This document shows positions 37,101-52,500 of a stretch of 64,000 nucleotides of DNA, piece after piece. The stretch lies in NCBI GenBank assembly GCA_964007475.1, contig OZ023274.1:6696001-6760000 (forward strand), written 5' to 3'. Under the pieces are notes generated by a model. It made no database searches and had not been told where the DNA came from. It worked only from the letters and a program-made list of their open reading frames with translations. A program made the translations under genes and the position numbers. The first letter of the stretch is position 1, and each line of letters begins with the position of its first letter. The DNA comes from Hybos culiciformis. Lineage: Eukaryota; Arthropoda; Insecta; Diptera; Hybotidae.

Positions 37101-40100
37101 TTTGGCACTTAATTCTGGTTCTAACACATTCAGTAAATATACCTCTTGTTTCTCGAGCAAAAAAACTGCTAATCTTAATTTCATTGAAGCAAAAAATTTT
37201 TCATTGTTTTTTACATTTTATTTACATATGTACATAATTTATTCAAAAATATTCAGTTCACATCGCAAAAAAAAAAACGGTAATTAGAGTATCGGAATTT
37301 AAAATCTACTATAAAAATATACTTAATATGAATTTTTTTTGGCTTAATATTATAATATGCATATTATTTTACTAAAATTTAACTTGTTTTTTTTTTTTTC
37401 TTTTTTATAATTTTGTTTTTTGTTTTTACCAAATTTTTGGGTCATAAAAATATTGTCTAAAAATCTTGTCACCTTAACATCAAGGGTATAATTAAAAAAT
37501 ATAAAATAAATTTACATTATGCACTATGTAATATGCAAATATTTAGAAATTAAAATATATAAATGCAGATATTCCAGTTCTGATAACACTGCTGTTGTTG
37601 TTCCCACTTAAAATTCATCCATATAATATTCAATATAATATACATAATGTACTGACTGAATATAGAAAGAGCTTTACATTATATATTTCATATGTTTAAC
37701 CCTTGATGATGCTTATCTAGCTGCGGCGGTGTCATATTTAAAAATTTTTCTCATACTTTTTCTCATTCTTGCAACAAGATACTTAGGTAGAAATAATAAC
37801 ATTATGTATTTTTAACTCATCACAATTTATTGTATTGAATTTATAAAAATATGATAAAAATGTCAAATTATCAGAAATATGGACAGATTAAAGGCATAAA
37901 CAGAAATTTATTGTTAAGCTTAAACACATGTTAACATTATTATTTATTAGTATGTAATATCTGTCTATATGTTGTATCTCATTCGGATCGACAAATATTT
38001 TAATAATTTTTTATTTCATCATTCATATAATTCTTAAGTTCATAAAATAGTACAAGAGATAAAGATACAAATATCTTAAACTTCTACTTAGTTAATATTT
38101 ATACGTATACTATGAAAAAGTTCTAATTAAGTACTAAGATAATGTCTAAGCTAAAGGAAAAATATTTTAACAATTTAATATAAATATAAAATGCATCTCA
38201 TCTCGAACCTTGTGAACGTTGCCAGATGATTAATATTATAAATATAATTTTTTTTATTACTTACGATGATGTGTAGATGAAGGATACAAATGTATTTATG
38301 CGGTACGCCGATTTAAGTAAAATATATGCCAAATAATGTCATTTTAAAATTTTTTCCCGATGATGATGGCTTGTTAAAAAAGTATTTATCGATTTTTTTT
38401 TAAGAACTCTTTATCATCTATAACAAATATTAATTTTTAAAAAATATTATTATGGTGCAGTACTACATTCAAAAAAATAAAAAAAAAATAAGGAAAAATA
38501 CAATAATACCAAGAGAAGTATGTAGGTATAGCTTGAAATAATCAACCATCAAAATTCTCAACCCAAATTTTTTTTTTTCTTTTTGTTTGCCAGAAAATGT
38601 ACGTATGGGAAATGTAAAGGGGATTTTTTTTTTCAAATCGAAATTTAACACAATATAAAAATAAAACCTTAAAAAATATAATACCAGAGAAGCAGTCATT
38701 CATCCATAGAATGCAACTTCAGGAAAACAAAATAAAAAAAAAAATTTATAATTCTTTATTTGTTGAGGAAAAAAAAAAAAAACTATTTTTCCCTATTTTT
38801 TTTTTTTTTTACTATTTTATTAGATGTAACCATTTACACTACACTAAGTATGTATTTTGTATATATTTTTATGTAATTTCGAATTTAGAAAATTAATGTG
38901 TATATAATATATATTTGAATGTTTTTTTTAGTTTTAAAATAAAGTTTTTCCAGCAAAAGTTCTAACTATAATTTTGAAGTTAATGTTTTACCAATTTCAT
39001 TTGACTTTTTGTATGTATGAGTTATTATCTTACAAAAAAGGGCTTCGAGACTGAAAACAATGGAGAACACTCTTATAATAAATCAAGAAATTTTGGCCTT
39101 TAAACAAATCTTTTAAAAGATTCTCTCATTTAATGCAGATATTATTAATTAAAAATAATAGATTAATTATATAAAATACTATAAAATTTATTATATTTTA
39201 CAATTGGATTTTGTAATCATTATCATCTGAAAATAATTTCTTATTAAATAGGATGAATTAAAATAATTTAGTTTAGATTATACACTAAAAAAATTTTTAT
39301 AAAAAAAAATAGTTGTGAATAAAAATAATTTAAAATAGAACATCATTCTTTTTAGTAGAAATACTGTAAAAAGGATGTTGAAATCATTTATTTGAATTTA
39401 AAAAGAGAAAAAAATAGGATTCTCATATTGTTTTTTTATATTAAACTTTTTTTTTATAAGTATATAGTTTGACGTGTGTTGATTGTTTTGACAAATGTAT
39501 ATATTAAACATTTCAAGTAAAAATTTTATAAGTACGTATGTTTTTGACATAATTTTTTAAATAAAACCAAGTATGTACTTGGTAAAGATATTCTTTATTT
39601 TTATATTTTGTATTTTATGTTAAGCAACTGATAACGTTGAAACTATATCTTTGAAAATTTAAAATTTCCTGAAAATGTGTCCAAACAAAGCGTTCAAGGC
39701 AAATAAATAGTTCTACGCTATTGGAGGAATAACTGTTATTAGTGTCCTAGGCCTTTTTAATGATTAAAAAATTTAATTGACATTATTTATGGATTTTTTT
39801 TTTCTTCCGAAATAAAAAAATGCTTTTTAACTTCCAATGATTCATATAATGAAAATTGTAACTGCATGCTTACCCACAAATAACTATAGGTACATAGTTT
39901 TATTTCATTAACGTTATTTTTGGCCCATTGAATTTGAAATGGAATAGAAATACTGTACACGTTACTTAGTTGTTGTTGTCCATTCGATATTGGTAAATTT
40001 ATTGAATGTAAAGTATAGGAGGTATTCGAAAAATACTCAACGTTTTTACATACGTCACATAATACTTCATTCTATTTTTAAACCCATATAACTATGTATA

Positions 40101-41871
40101 TGTAATCATGTTAGAAATAATTTCAATCGACCGTAAAAATTCTTAGTCGATACATTCAATACACATTTATGTAAATTTTCATAAATATATTTCATACTAA
40201 GTAGGTATGTTCATTCATATAAAACAAATATGTTTATATTTACATAAATATTTTGTTCATAAGTTTCTTTAATATGTTAAGTATATTTATATAAGCACTA
40301 TGTGGCTATATATAATCCACAATTTTGTCAATTGGTTCAATTTGATGTACCCACGTAGCACATACATAGTATATGTATAGTAATGTTTGTTTTAATAATT
40401 ACCTGCATAACATATACATACACATATATGATATGCAAATAGATAACTGTCTTATTTTGGCATTGAAGATACATCTTATTATAATTATAAGATCTTAAGT
40501 TAGAAAGAAGATTCATTTTGATTAACTAAAAACTATAAATAAGTATTATGGTTATAAAATAAGTATTGATCATTTTCATAATAATCTCAGCCACATTTTA
40601 GTTGATTTATTCTCTAGTTACTAAGTACTTAATTTATAGAATTCTCACATTAATATTGCATGTGTGTTCAACAGTTAAAAAATGTTAGTATAGTGAAATT
40701 TAACTTTAACCACATTTTGAAAGTTTCTTTAATGATTTCAAAACTCGTTAATTCGAAATAGTGATACATTTTATTCGATAGGGTGTATAATCTAATATCA
40801 ACTATTGTTATGGAAACTCAATAGAATCATTTTTTTAGTAATTGTTGAAGCGGTAAGCGGAAGAGCTTTGACTGCGATGAAAAATTTTTTATATAAAAGA
40901 TATTTCTCTGGTCTTATAGTTTAAAAAAATACAAGCAGATAATCTTATAATGCTGTAATTCTTGTAATTAGGCACATATTTTTACATATACATATACGAT
41001 ATACCATATACTTATATAATGAAAAAATAATATTTAATATTAAAAATTTAATTTAGATGGTATTTGTTATGAATTTGCATTAAAAATTTTTGCAAATTTT
41101 CCACTCCTTTAGTTCGTGTTGCATTTGGGAAAAAGGAAATTAAAAAATGTAATCTAATTTAAGAAAATTCAAATTAAAAAGGAGGTATTTTTTTTTTTTT
41201 TGCTAGTTAAATCAGAAATTTCGTTACACTTGCAGGATTTTTCATAAATTGAAAAATTTATTGAAAAAATAAAAATAAATATTTTTTTTTTTTCTAAAGA
41301 TAGGTAGGTACACAATATCAGTAAAGCTTTTATAATAGAAGGTGTGAAAAAGGAAGGTGTCTGTCTCCGTACATAAAAGCAAAATTGACATTTTTATTAG
41401 AGTTTTATTTGATTTAAAAATTTTATCTTTGCTACTTATATAAAAAATTTTTTTTTTTTCGTTTTCATTTTCATTTATTATATAGATAGCTTGAGGAGAT
41501 TTTCCTTATTAAAAATGACAAATTTATAAGTGCGAATAAAAAAAGAGGATTATAAAATGACTTGAGAGAGAATGCTATGAAATGAATATTCCACTTGATT
41601 CTAGAATGAGAAATAAAGAAAACATAAGTGAGCTTAGATCTTATAAATAATCAAATAAGTGTGTTTGATTTATAGTATTAAGAAGTAGAAAATAGACTAA
41701 AATTAATAAAATATTAATAACTGAAGGAGTTAAATGTGTATATTCATTGTATATTTGCTCGACATTGAGTCCTTATTGCTACACCAGTAATCAATTATAA
41801 AACGAATAATTTAAGTCTTGAGTTATTTTGTAATTATTGAAAACAATACGTAGCAAGATCAACACTGTCTA

Positions 41872-42005
41872 CTAAGGCAAGAGGGTTTTTATGAATTTTG
41901 GGTCAAACATAAGAAATCTTTCGAAAATCTTATTCTTAAATTATATTTTGAATTTTCATAAGATTTTACTTTTGACCTGAATTCATAATAACCTCTCCCT
42001 CATAG
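41872..42005. mobile_element. Palindromic TA-flanked miniature element
   Basis: A 134-bp element made mostly of two inverted arms of about 50 bp. The left arm reads CTAAGGCAAGAGGG, then TTTTATGAATTTTGGGTCAAA. The right arm, on the minus strand, reads CTATGAGGGAGAGG, then TTATTATGAATTCAGGTCAAA. TA dinucleotides flank both ends (41870-41871 and 42006-42007), which fits a mariner-type target site. It would fold into a long hairpin if transcribed. Mismatches between the arms indicate an old copy. Confidence 0.8.
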
Positions 42006-45000
42006 TATGATTTTTCCTACACTGCTGTAAAAAATGCTTCCTTCGGAGAACTTATCTTTACAAAAAATTATTTTCTTCTTGAATTTTCAGAAAAATTATT
42101 TCAAAAACAAAAAAAAACCATTGTTTTTAATATTATTTTCCATAAATTTTACATTCCCTGCTACAAGATAAATTAACAAAGTTTCCAAAAACTTACGGAA
42201 TTAGTTTAAAGTTATTTTTAAATAAAATTTATTTAATCAAAAAAATTAAATATTTTTCTTTCAATATAAAATTTTTAAAAAAACTCATTAAAATTATATA
42301 TATATTTTTTTTAATTCAATCTAAATTTTAGAACAAGTTACTTATATACAAAAAATTCAGTAATATACATATTTTTCATAAATCCAAAAGTTATTTACCT
42401 ACCTACCTACAAAAAAAAAGGTAAATATAATTTTGAAACATAAAATTAAGTAAAAAAAAAAAAAAAAACTTTTTTTTGAAACCAATTTCATTTATTTCTT
42501 AAAAAAACCACTTAACTTATATTAAATATTTAAAAAAAAAAAAAAAAACAACTAAGTATTTATTCAAAACTTAAATTATTGTCGAAATTATTTGTTTATT
42601 CTTGGCAAAAAAAAATTTTATTTGTTAAATTCTTTTTGTTTCAAATAATTTTTCATAGAATTTCATATTAAAAAAAAAATCTTTAAATATTGTATTATTA
42701 TTAATTTTTAATTAAATATTCGTAAAAAAAAAAAGATGAAAAATTAATTAATTTACCACAAAACCATAAAAATAAATAACAAAAAAAAATCGACATTTAG
42801 ATTGATTTGGGTACAAAATAAAATTTTTTTTTGGTTTTAGTTGGAATTTTTTTTTTTTTTTACTTCTCTGTTAGGTATTTATTACAAAAAAAAAATAAAT
42901 ACTTTTAAATAGTTAGATAATTTTAATTTAAATTTTAAAAATTTATTCATTTTTATGTGGTTCAAATTAAAACAAACAAAAAAAAAAAAATTTGCCAATA
43001 CTATTTTAAAAAATTATTCAAGGCAATAATTTGTGAAGGTAAGTAGTTAAATGTTACTTCTTAAAAGTTGTAAAAATGTTTGTTTAAAATGTATATGTAT
43101 AAACAGGAGAATGATTCTGGATTTGAAATTAAGATATTAACTCGAAGTTGAAAAATTAAATTAACTTCAATAAAACTTGCGTTTGATCGCATAGGAATTC
43201 GAGGTCCTTGTTGCAACAAATTCTTCTGTTTTCATATAATTTATTTTTAGATTCTATTTTCTAATTTTGGAATCTTAACCAAATAATGCTAAAAAAGCCT
43301 TTGAACACAGTTTAAAGGTATTTCTTTTCGAACTAAGGTTAAATCATGAAATTTATAAAATTTTATAGATCTTCGAAGAAAAAGTTATAATTATTATGAA
43401 TATTAATTCGCAAGAACTAGTCATATTTCAAAGTTGATCCTAAATTAAAGCCAGTTCAGTTACTTCGAACAAGTTGAATAAACTATTATTGATTTAGCTG
43501 CGTTTCTAAGAACAATGAATGGATTTTATATCAATTCGCTAACTGGAACAATGTTTATTATTGTGCTTTTGAAATCGATAAGACTAATTAATTTTATTCA
43601 AGTATCGTCTATATCAATTAATTTAATCAAAAATATGGTATTTATAATTATAATATACCTACCAAAAAAAACATGATGATGATAATATTTTTACAATATT
43701 TTTAACACATTTTTTTTTTAAACTTAAAGATAACATATATAATGTTTTACATATACATAATAATAATATTCTGTTCATATAAAAAAAAGTAGGTTAAAAT
43801 TATGCTAATAACACATAAAGAAAATTAAATAGGTAGACAATTTTTTTTTTTTTGTCATATATATACTTTAAAGAGGTAGATACAGGATTTAAGTAGCTTG
43901 TGCTCAAAAAATAAAAAAAAATACACAACTCGTGTACATAAATCTAATTTTAACAAAGTTTTTAACGCATAGTATTTTTCCTTTAATTATATTTTTTTTA
44001 TAATAACTTTAATAAATACATACAGTGAACCGTCAGGTAACACAGAAGTGTTCTTAAAGCAAGCAAGTTCTCAGATATAAATCTAGAAAAAAAAAAATAC
44101 TTATCTGCCTATCAATTTTCAATTTCAATAAGTGTTTTTTTTATTTTGGTTTTTCTGATTAATACGAACTGTTAAGGGTTTTGTGTTCGAATTATAAAGT
44201 TTTTACTATTTGGTTCTTTTTTTCTTGTTCAGAAGATTATTCCTTTTAATCTTACGTATAATACGGTTACACACAACATCAAATTTTTATACAAAATTAT
44301 GTAACGTATGTATATGAAGGCTTCCCTGTAACTTGTCTATATATTATAGATAAATAACTTTTTATGATGTAGATTAAAATTCCCAAAAAAAAAAAAAAAA
44401 AAATAAACTTCTACAAAACATTTTATTAGCATTAAGTTATCGATAATAAATTATTCAAATAAGATGGGTATTAAAAAAAAAATAAAAATTAAGATAAAAC
44501 CAATGTTTGTTGGGGTTATTGGTTCTTATAACATTATTGTTATTGTTCGTGTAGGATTTGTAAAATATTTTTGAAAGTGAAAACTATAACTTAAAATTAG
44601 TTTTTGCACTTAATAGTTTATTTAAATAGAAAAAATTAAATTTACAAAACAAGTCAAAAAAATACCAAAAAAAAAAAAAAAACTTTGATAAAGGGTTATT
44701 GTTATTTACTTAAAAAATTTCAGCTTTTGAAGGTTCATGTTGTATTTATATATAAAATTTAAAATATAATTTAAAAGCTGATGACTCAGATTTGACAGAT
44801 TTCGTTAATCTAATTTTGTTAACCAATTTTTTTTTTTTTTCGAAATTTTAAAATTTTTATTAAATTTTATAAGAAATTTTAGTTCACATAAAAATTGTAA
44901 AATCACATAGATTTAATATAAATTTTTTGTTTTTCATTTTCCCCATTTGGCATTTGATTATTTATGCATAGATATACCAGGAAATGAAAAGCTCTACACA

Positions 45001-46052
45001 TATACTTGATGGAAAAATAATTAAAGTGAAAACATAAGAATTCAGAATGAAAGAAAAGAAGTTTCAACGGTTCGTAATAAAAAAAATAAAAATAATTTCA
45101 AAATATGCATTTAACATATTTTTTTTTATTTTTATTTTATTAATGCAACAAGAACTTATATATTTTTGGAGAAATATATGTATCAAATTCTTGACAAAAA
45201 AAAAAAAAAATAAAAAAAGCGATGAATCAGATATAAAAATTTATACACATTATTGACCTCGTAATTTTCTAGTTTTTTTTTTTTATGTTTTAATTATCAG
45301 TTTTATAATTAAAGTTATATATACACTTTTTTCTCATATTACATACGTACTTGTATCTTCTTACTTATGGTAAAAAAAAAAACTAACTGAAACCCCAATT
45401 TCTTTCAATTTTACTTTAATTCTTTTTTTTTTTTTGTTTAATGAAATTAATTGATTTTTTATTGAGTTCATATCAAATGAACAAAAAGCATAAAGAAAAT
45501 TACAATGTAATTCTATTTAAAAAATAAAAAATAAAATAAAAAAAAAAGCTAAACTTTTATGTCCTACATTTATTTCGAAGTGTAATCAGTAATCGGAATT
45601 TTTATTTATTTTCATTTTTAAGTATATAATAAAATAGGAAATATGTATAAGTGTTGTTATGTCTTATGACTTTTACACATTATGTTATATGTGTACCTAC
45701 TTAAGTATGCATGATTCATCTAATCTCGAAACTCTTCCGTGATTTTTTTTTTACATAAGTTGATTTTAGATCTAATATTACCAATTATTATAAATTATTA
45801 TATTGTATGATTGTACGACTTCAAAATTGTCACAAAAATATTTTTATATTTTATTCTGATTTCATATAGTTCATATAGTCAAATTAGGAGTATAAACAAC
45901 TTTTAATCCTTTAATTTTTTTTTTTTTTTAGAAAATTATAGAATTAAACTATTTATATATTTTAATACGAATTATTAGTTTAGAAAATAGGATAGAATCA
46001 ATTGTTTTTATTTTTATAAGCTTGTTTAAACACAAAAATAAATTTCGTTGGT

Positions 46053-46084
46053 CCATTTCTATGATTCTCCATTTCTATGATTCT
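46053..46084 (+). repeat. 16-bp tandem duplication
   Basis: Two exact adjacent copies of CCATTTCTATGATTCT. They sit just before a short GC-richer stretch (46097-46135). Confidence 0.85.
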
Positions 46085-46586
46085 CTAAAGTTCATCGTCT
46101 AGTAAGGCAACACAGCCCACGACTGTGACAACGTCAAATAGTAGTTTCATATATAATTGACAAATTTTACTTGCTGAAATACATAAGTATGTATTTAAGT
46201 AATAAAAAGTGATAAAAAATATAAAATGTGATTAGAAGAAATTTCGTGTGAAAATAAAAGTTGATTCATAAAAAGAACAAAATTAATTCGTTTTACAAAA
46301 TAAATAGGTGACTAATAATAAACCTACTTATTTTCGCATTTTAATTATAAACTCTTATTTTACGATTCGGTATCTGATTAGATATTTCCGATGTTTATGT
46401 AAATTTTGTTTTATTGATTTATCTTAATTAAGTAAATCAAAACCTTAAGTTAATGAAAGTTATTTTTAAAGGCTCAGACAACTAAATCTTATTGTTTTTT
46501 AGAGTATTTTTATAACAAATATTTTTATTCGTACTTCTTCTTCTATTTAATTATATATTGATATTTTACACTTAGAGTGACTTTAA

Positions 46587-49500
46587 TTGTTAACCTGTGG
46601 AGCTTTTATTGAAAGTAATTCTTGTAATGCATTTTCTACATCATTTTCTTTGAGCCCACAAGTTAAGAGCTTTTTAAATCCACATATTATCAAATTATTT
46701 TTTTATATCTTGAGAAAAAATAAAACTGGCAGGTGTAAGAAATTAAGTAAGCCAGTTGAATGTTTCCATAATTCTTATGATAAAATTATACAAACTTATA
46801 AAAAGTACAACAGGTGTGTTGCACGTAAAACAGCCTTTTAGGCATTGTCTTCGGTTATTATAATTTCAACACATTAAAAATTTATTATCATTACTACATA
46901 AGGCATATCAATATTTCAGTTTACCTAAAAAAAAAACCTATATTTTTATTTATCTAGAAAATTTTATCTTACATTTTGTCGGCGATTTACAATCTAAAAC
47001 TTAATTTTTTGTTTGTCAGATTTTTGGAAAAAAAACAAAAATTATTTCATTTAAAATTTTTAACCAAAAAAAAGAAAAGAAAAGAAAAATGATGTCCTAG
47101 TGTTAAACTATAATGAAGACTTGATTAACGATAATAAATTTATGTGAAGTACTATATTATTTCGTTTTGTTAATGATGATAAAGCTGAACAAAAAGAAAA
47201 TCATCCCATTGTAAATTCTGGTTAAATCAAAACTGGAAATCCAAATTATGAAATTCTTTAGAAAACCTTTTTTTTTTTTTTGTTTTTACACATAAGTATT
47301 TTTGATTCGAAATGATTCTTCTTATAGTAGACTAAAATTTTGTTATCATCGGAGGTATGAAGTTAATGTTTTAAAATTGTACTGCTGTTGGATTAGGATT
47401 GTTAGCGCTAATGCATCTGCCTTAAAACTTTGAAGAAATTTTTAAAGAGTTTCAAAGTTCAATTATTTCGTGGATTAACTTCTGGAAATTTTTTACCCTA
47501 GCTAACATAACATGATAAGATCAGATACTTATAATTTTATGCTTCAAAGGAGCAGAAAGTTATTTAACCATAGAAAAGTTCAGGGAGTATTATATTGTTG
47601 TGTGTACATGTATGTCATTTAAGCTAGCATATAAAAACATATGTAAATCAAGTTATATTATAAATATGAACAAGGTTACGTCTAAATCTTTAAATATTAA
47701 AACTAATCTTTTTTTTTTATCTTTTATATAAATTATTTTGTTTTTCATTCGGAATATTGTATCTTTATCCTAATAATAATAATAATAATAATATTCTAAA
47801 CAACACCTTTTCCTGAAAAAAAAAATCATATATATCTAAACAGCACAAAAAAAGTACATAATTATATGAAATTGAGAGAATCGTTGAACTTCAAAATTCC
47901 AAGGCTAGTTAAAAAAAAAAATTAAATTATATCTGCATTTATATGTAACGAGTTATTACAAGCGACAATTTTGGAATTAATAATTATTAAAAATATTTCT
48001 AGCTTTAAATTTTAATCAAAAAAATTAATAACTTTTCTGTGAAAGCCTTTGATCCTAAGAATTCGAGTCACTGGAGGCTAAATTTGCTAATGTAATTAAA
48101 TATAAAAGAGTAAGTATCTAATTGATAATAACTTTTAATGACAATTTATTTTTTGTGAATAATGTTTTTCTAGTTAATAGATCTGTAGAAAATTTTGACA
48201 TTCTTATATAAGTGAGTCATATTAGTATTTCTTTTTTTTGTAAGTTTTTTACATTTTTCAAAAACGTAAAATCAAATTTTTTAACTACTTTTTTATTTGA
48301 TAGGTTGAGGACAAGAAAATTATACTTTTACGACTCGTATTCGAATTAAATATTTGATTTAAATTCAATATTAGACAATTTGTTCTTGGAAGAACTGGAT
48401 AACTGTTCTTAGATTTTGTTTCTATATGAAGACACAAATCTAAATACAAATTTTCTATTCAAGTATATCCAATTTGGAAATTGATTCATATTCAAAGTAA
48501 AGTGTTTCACGATTTACAAAGAAGATTATTATTTTTTAAGTCCAGTCGTCCATCGCATTTTCTCAACAAAATATTTATGTATACATGTATGTTTATATTT
48601 TTTTATTATTACAGAAACATAAGAAAAAAAAACAAAATCATGCGCACCTTTTATACGGGGTGTTATATTATCGATGATTTAAGATCTTTTATTACCGATT
48701 TCAATTTCAAATTGTTACTTTGTTAAAGTTAGCTTGACATTAAATATTTATTGCAGCCCATGTGAGTTGATAATTAAATGCAAAAAGACTGTGTTGATGA
48801 AAACCGAAAACTTAAAGATAATTAGAGAGATTATTTTTGATATTTGGGAAAAATAAAAAGTTACCTTATGGATTTGAGATTTATTCTTATAAATATCGAT
48901 ATCATAGAAGAATATTTGCTACGAGTTTTCTTAAGTTAAAAATTTTTGATTTTCTTTTATCATAAACCCATAAAAACTAAACTGTATCATTCAAAGACCC
49001 TGTATTTTAGTTTTTTAATTTTTTTTTTTAAACAGAAATTACACAAAATTAACTTTATAGTGTTAGGTTAAAAGAATTTGATTTTGTTTGACTTCAAATC
49101 ATCTTAACTAGAAATGTGTGTTCTTATCTATGAGAACATTATAAAAATTATTTATGTTTTGGAAAATAAAAAAAAAAAAAGAAATACTTAAATGAATTTT
49201 ATAAAAAAAATTTTGATTAAATGCAATAAATTTTCTAAGCATATATTTACTATACATAATATATGTATAAATGAAAAACAAATTTTTTACTTGGATAAAT
49301 GTAACTTATTGAATTATAAATTTCCAATTTACAAAATAAGAAAAAAAAAAATATTTGAAACATCAAAAAATTATAATAAAAATTTATATTTAAGAATAAT
49401 ATTTTTAATGTATATTGTATACATATATTGGGAACATAAAATTCAATATGTAATCTACTCAATGATCTTTATATATTATTGATTGATGATTGAATTATGA

Positions 49501-52500
49501 ACATTGAACATATCATTTTTATTTTATTTATTTTATATTTATATTAAGAATTATAATCGAACCAGTTGATGATCCAATTTTGTATATAGTCTTCGTGTAA
49601 TAAAAGCTTTAAAATGATCATAACACTGTCTTAATGGAAAAATTTTTGTTCTTAATATTAGTATAACCCGTTCCAACTAAATGTTGCAGAGGGAATTTTT
49701 CGTCTACTTAACTAATAAAGAATATTTTCATTTTAATTTGAATTAAATTAAAACGATGAGAAAGTAGTTTTTATAGAAATTATTTCATTGAACAAAGAAA
49801 TGTATTTATTTTTTTCCCCACATTGGCTATAAAGTAGAATGACGATTTTTATTTTATTTTTTTTTTTTTGTATTTTTATGCTACGTCTAGTTACTCCATT
49901 TATGTACATACACGGAACTAACGTGAATCAATTAGAATATACTTAAATTTTATAATACTTATACAAAGTTTAGAACTCAATGCTAAAAAAAAAAACAAAA
50001 AAATCGTTCAGCAGAGCTTACACATATTTTTATTTTCTTTATCATAAATTTTTATACTTTAAACTCTTTTTTTTTTTCTTATTATTTTTAACTTGATACA
50101 AGTAACAACAGCATAAAAAAAAAAAAAACATTAAATATCGTTTTGTTGTTGTTTATTTTTCTTTTTCAATTTGAAAACCGGAACGAATCAGGTTATTTTT
50201 ATAACAATTCTTTCAAGTAGATGAAAAAAAAAATAAAATAAAAATTATAATGCAATAAACTTTAAAGATATTTAATATTAAAAAAAAAAAAAAAGAAAAA
50301 AGTTAGTAGAAAAAAAAAATGTAGTTATATTTATATAATAAATTTTTGTTCTTTACTACATCACAGATATACGTACATACATATTATATGTATACAATGT
50401 AGTATGTATATTAATATTTATGAAAAAACATTTTTCCATAAATTTCATAATAAAGTCTTTATTCATTTTGTAAATAAGTTTATTGAATGGTTGGCATTAT
50501 AAGTGCATTTAGATAATTTATAATATATATGACTCCACACATTATGTATATTGTATTATATGTGTACAATAATCTGTAATATGCTATGAAAAAAAATCTG
50601 TCAGATAATGTCGATTTATATAATAAATTTTATAGTTTAGAACCAACTTATACTGACTTAGTATAATAAATATATTAGATTATTAGATATAATGTTTGAA
50701 TCTAGCTACATTGATTGGAATCAAGAATAGATTCGAAAACTATGAATTTTAATCAAAAAAAATTATGAAAATTCGAATATATGAGTTGATTATTCTAAGC
50801 AAGTACGATTAAGAAACAACAAATAAGTACTGATATAAAGAAATGAAAAATGTTGATTGCAAAAAAATTTTAATAAATTCATAGAATTGTCTTTCGAAAA
50901 CGGTGAAACCTAAATGAGAAAGAATACTTATCAAAAGTTCCTGATAAAAAAAAAAATATAGATTCTAAGCAACTAGAACATGAACCGAAATTATTTTACG
51001 GCTGGCGTGGATAAGTTACGTTGAAACTATCTCTGCAGCATTAATCTTTAACATTATCTGAAACTATTATGTCTTTCAACATTAATATAGAAGACAATAA
51101 TCTAATGATGTGCACAAATAATATTATTTATAAATATTTTTTTTTATAACAATTTTACTCAAAATTTTTCTTAATTTTTTTTTTTTTTTTTTAAATCAAA
51201 AGAATATTTTATGCAATTGATATTTTTGGTTTATTTTTTTTTTTCATATAAAATAAAAAAGAAAAACAGGGAAAATGGATCAGGAAAATTGTTTATTATT
51301 ATTATTATTATATTTTTTTTCATAAATTTCTTTAAATAACATTCTACACGGAAGATGAAAGTTTCTATATAGTTGTTAAAAAAATAAAATTATAAAAGTA
51401 ATATAAAACTTTCATTTTCTTTTTAAAATAATGCATTTACTTACAGTTTGCACTTGATATTTTCGTTATTCATTCATTCATTATATATTACATATTTATA
51501 TATTTTGAATTGTGCAATTTAGTTCAATTAATTTTTTTTTCGTTGTTATTTTTCATTCCCAAATGAATTAAAAATTTGGATTAATGTTGTAACTAAGTAA
51601 TTAGTTTTTCTTTCTGTTTTTTTTTTTAGCATAAAAAAGTTGAATCGCTTAATTAAATTGATTAAAATTTCCTGGTTTTTATAAATGAAATACCAATTGT
51701 TGTATATTTATTATATTAAATTTTACGCAAAGTTAGACTAGAGTGCGTTTTTTAAAAAATCATTATAAGTTAATAAACCATTTTGATAAATATCCGTTCA
51801 TGTTTTTTTTTTTTCAACTCATAATAATCAGTACGTCATAATTAAATGAATGTTGTGTGGATTTTTATTTCATACATAGTGAAATTATTTCAAATTTAAA
51901 CGCATTTAAAAAAAAAATTAATTTAACAAAAAAAAGAAGTGCTTTCACAAACAAGAAGTTTGTATCTAATGTGAAAGACAAATATATATACTACATGAAC
52001 GATTTGAAGATTTTTCCTCCAAGCTTGAGAAGTCTTTGTAGTGACAGTAGAGAAAGGATATTAAATGTGAAATATGAAATTTTTTATTAGAAATAATTTT
52101 AGTAGAAGTATAATCATTTGGTGGGCCCTGGGCAACTGCCCAAAGTGTCCATGGGCTATCCGGCACTGCCTATATAGTTAAACGACTTTAATTCTTTTCG
52201 CGTGTCCTTGGCACTCCTTGCAGAGATTACAACTTCCTTTTTTTCGTAATATACCTTCAGCTATGCGAAAGAAAACTTTTCGTGTACATTTTGTCTATTT
52301 TCTATACATTAAACTTTCTCACCCGATCATGGGGGCTAAAATATATTATATTACATACTATAAAATCGCTTACAACTTCACATCCCTATTTAGTTTGTGT
52401 TAAATCGTTTTTATTTTTTCAATTCGAAACAAGTGTGTCATTTGAAAATGCTAGAATTGTTTTTTTTGTGGGAAGTTTTTATATACTTCATGAATAGAAC

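Larger units (their letters stand above)
34139..46586 (+). other. nemo intron 3, middle part
   Basis: Very AT-rich intron with no supported exon. A perfect 14-bp palindrome ATGGTTCGAACCAT lies at 36536-36549, a palindromic TA-flanked miniature element at 41872-42005, and a tandem 16-bp duplication at 46053-46084. ORFs at 34683, 34987, 36198, 37063, 38469, 38711 and 45047 are short and low-complexity. Confidence 0.6.
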
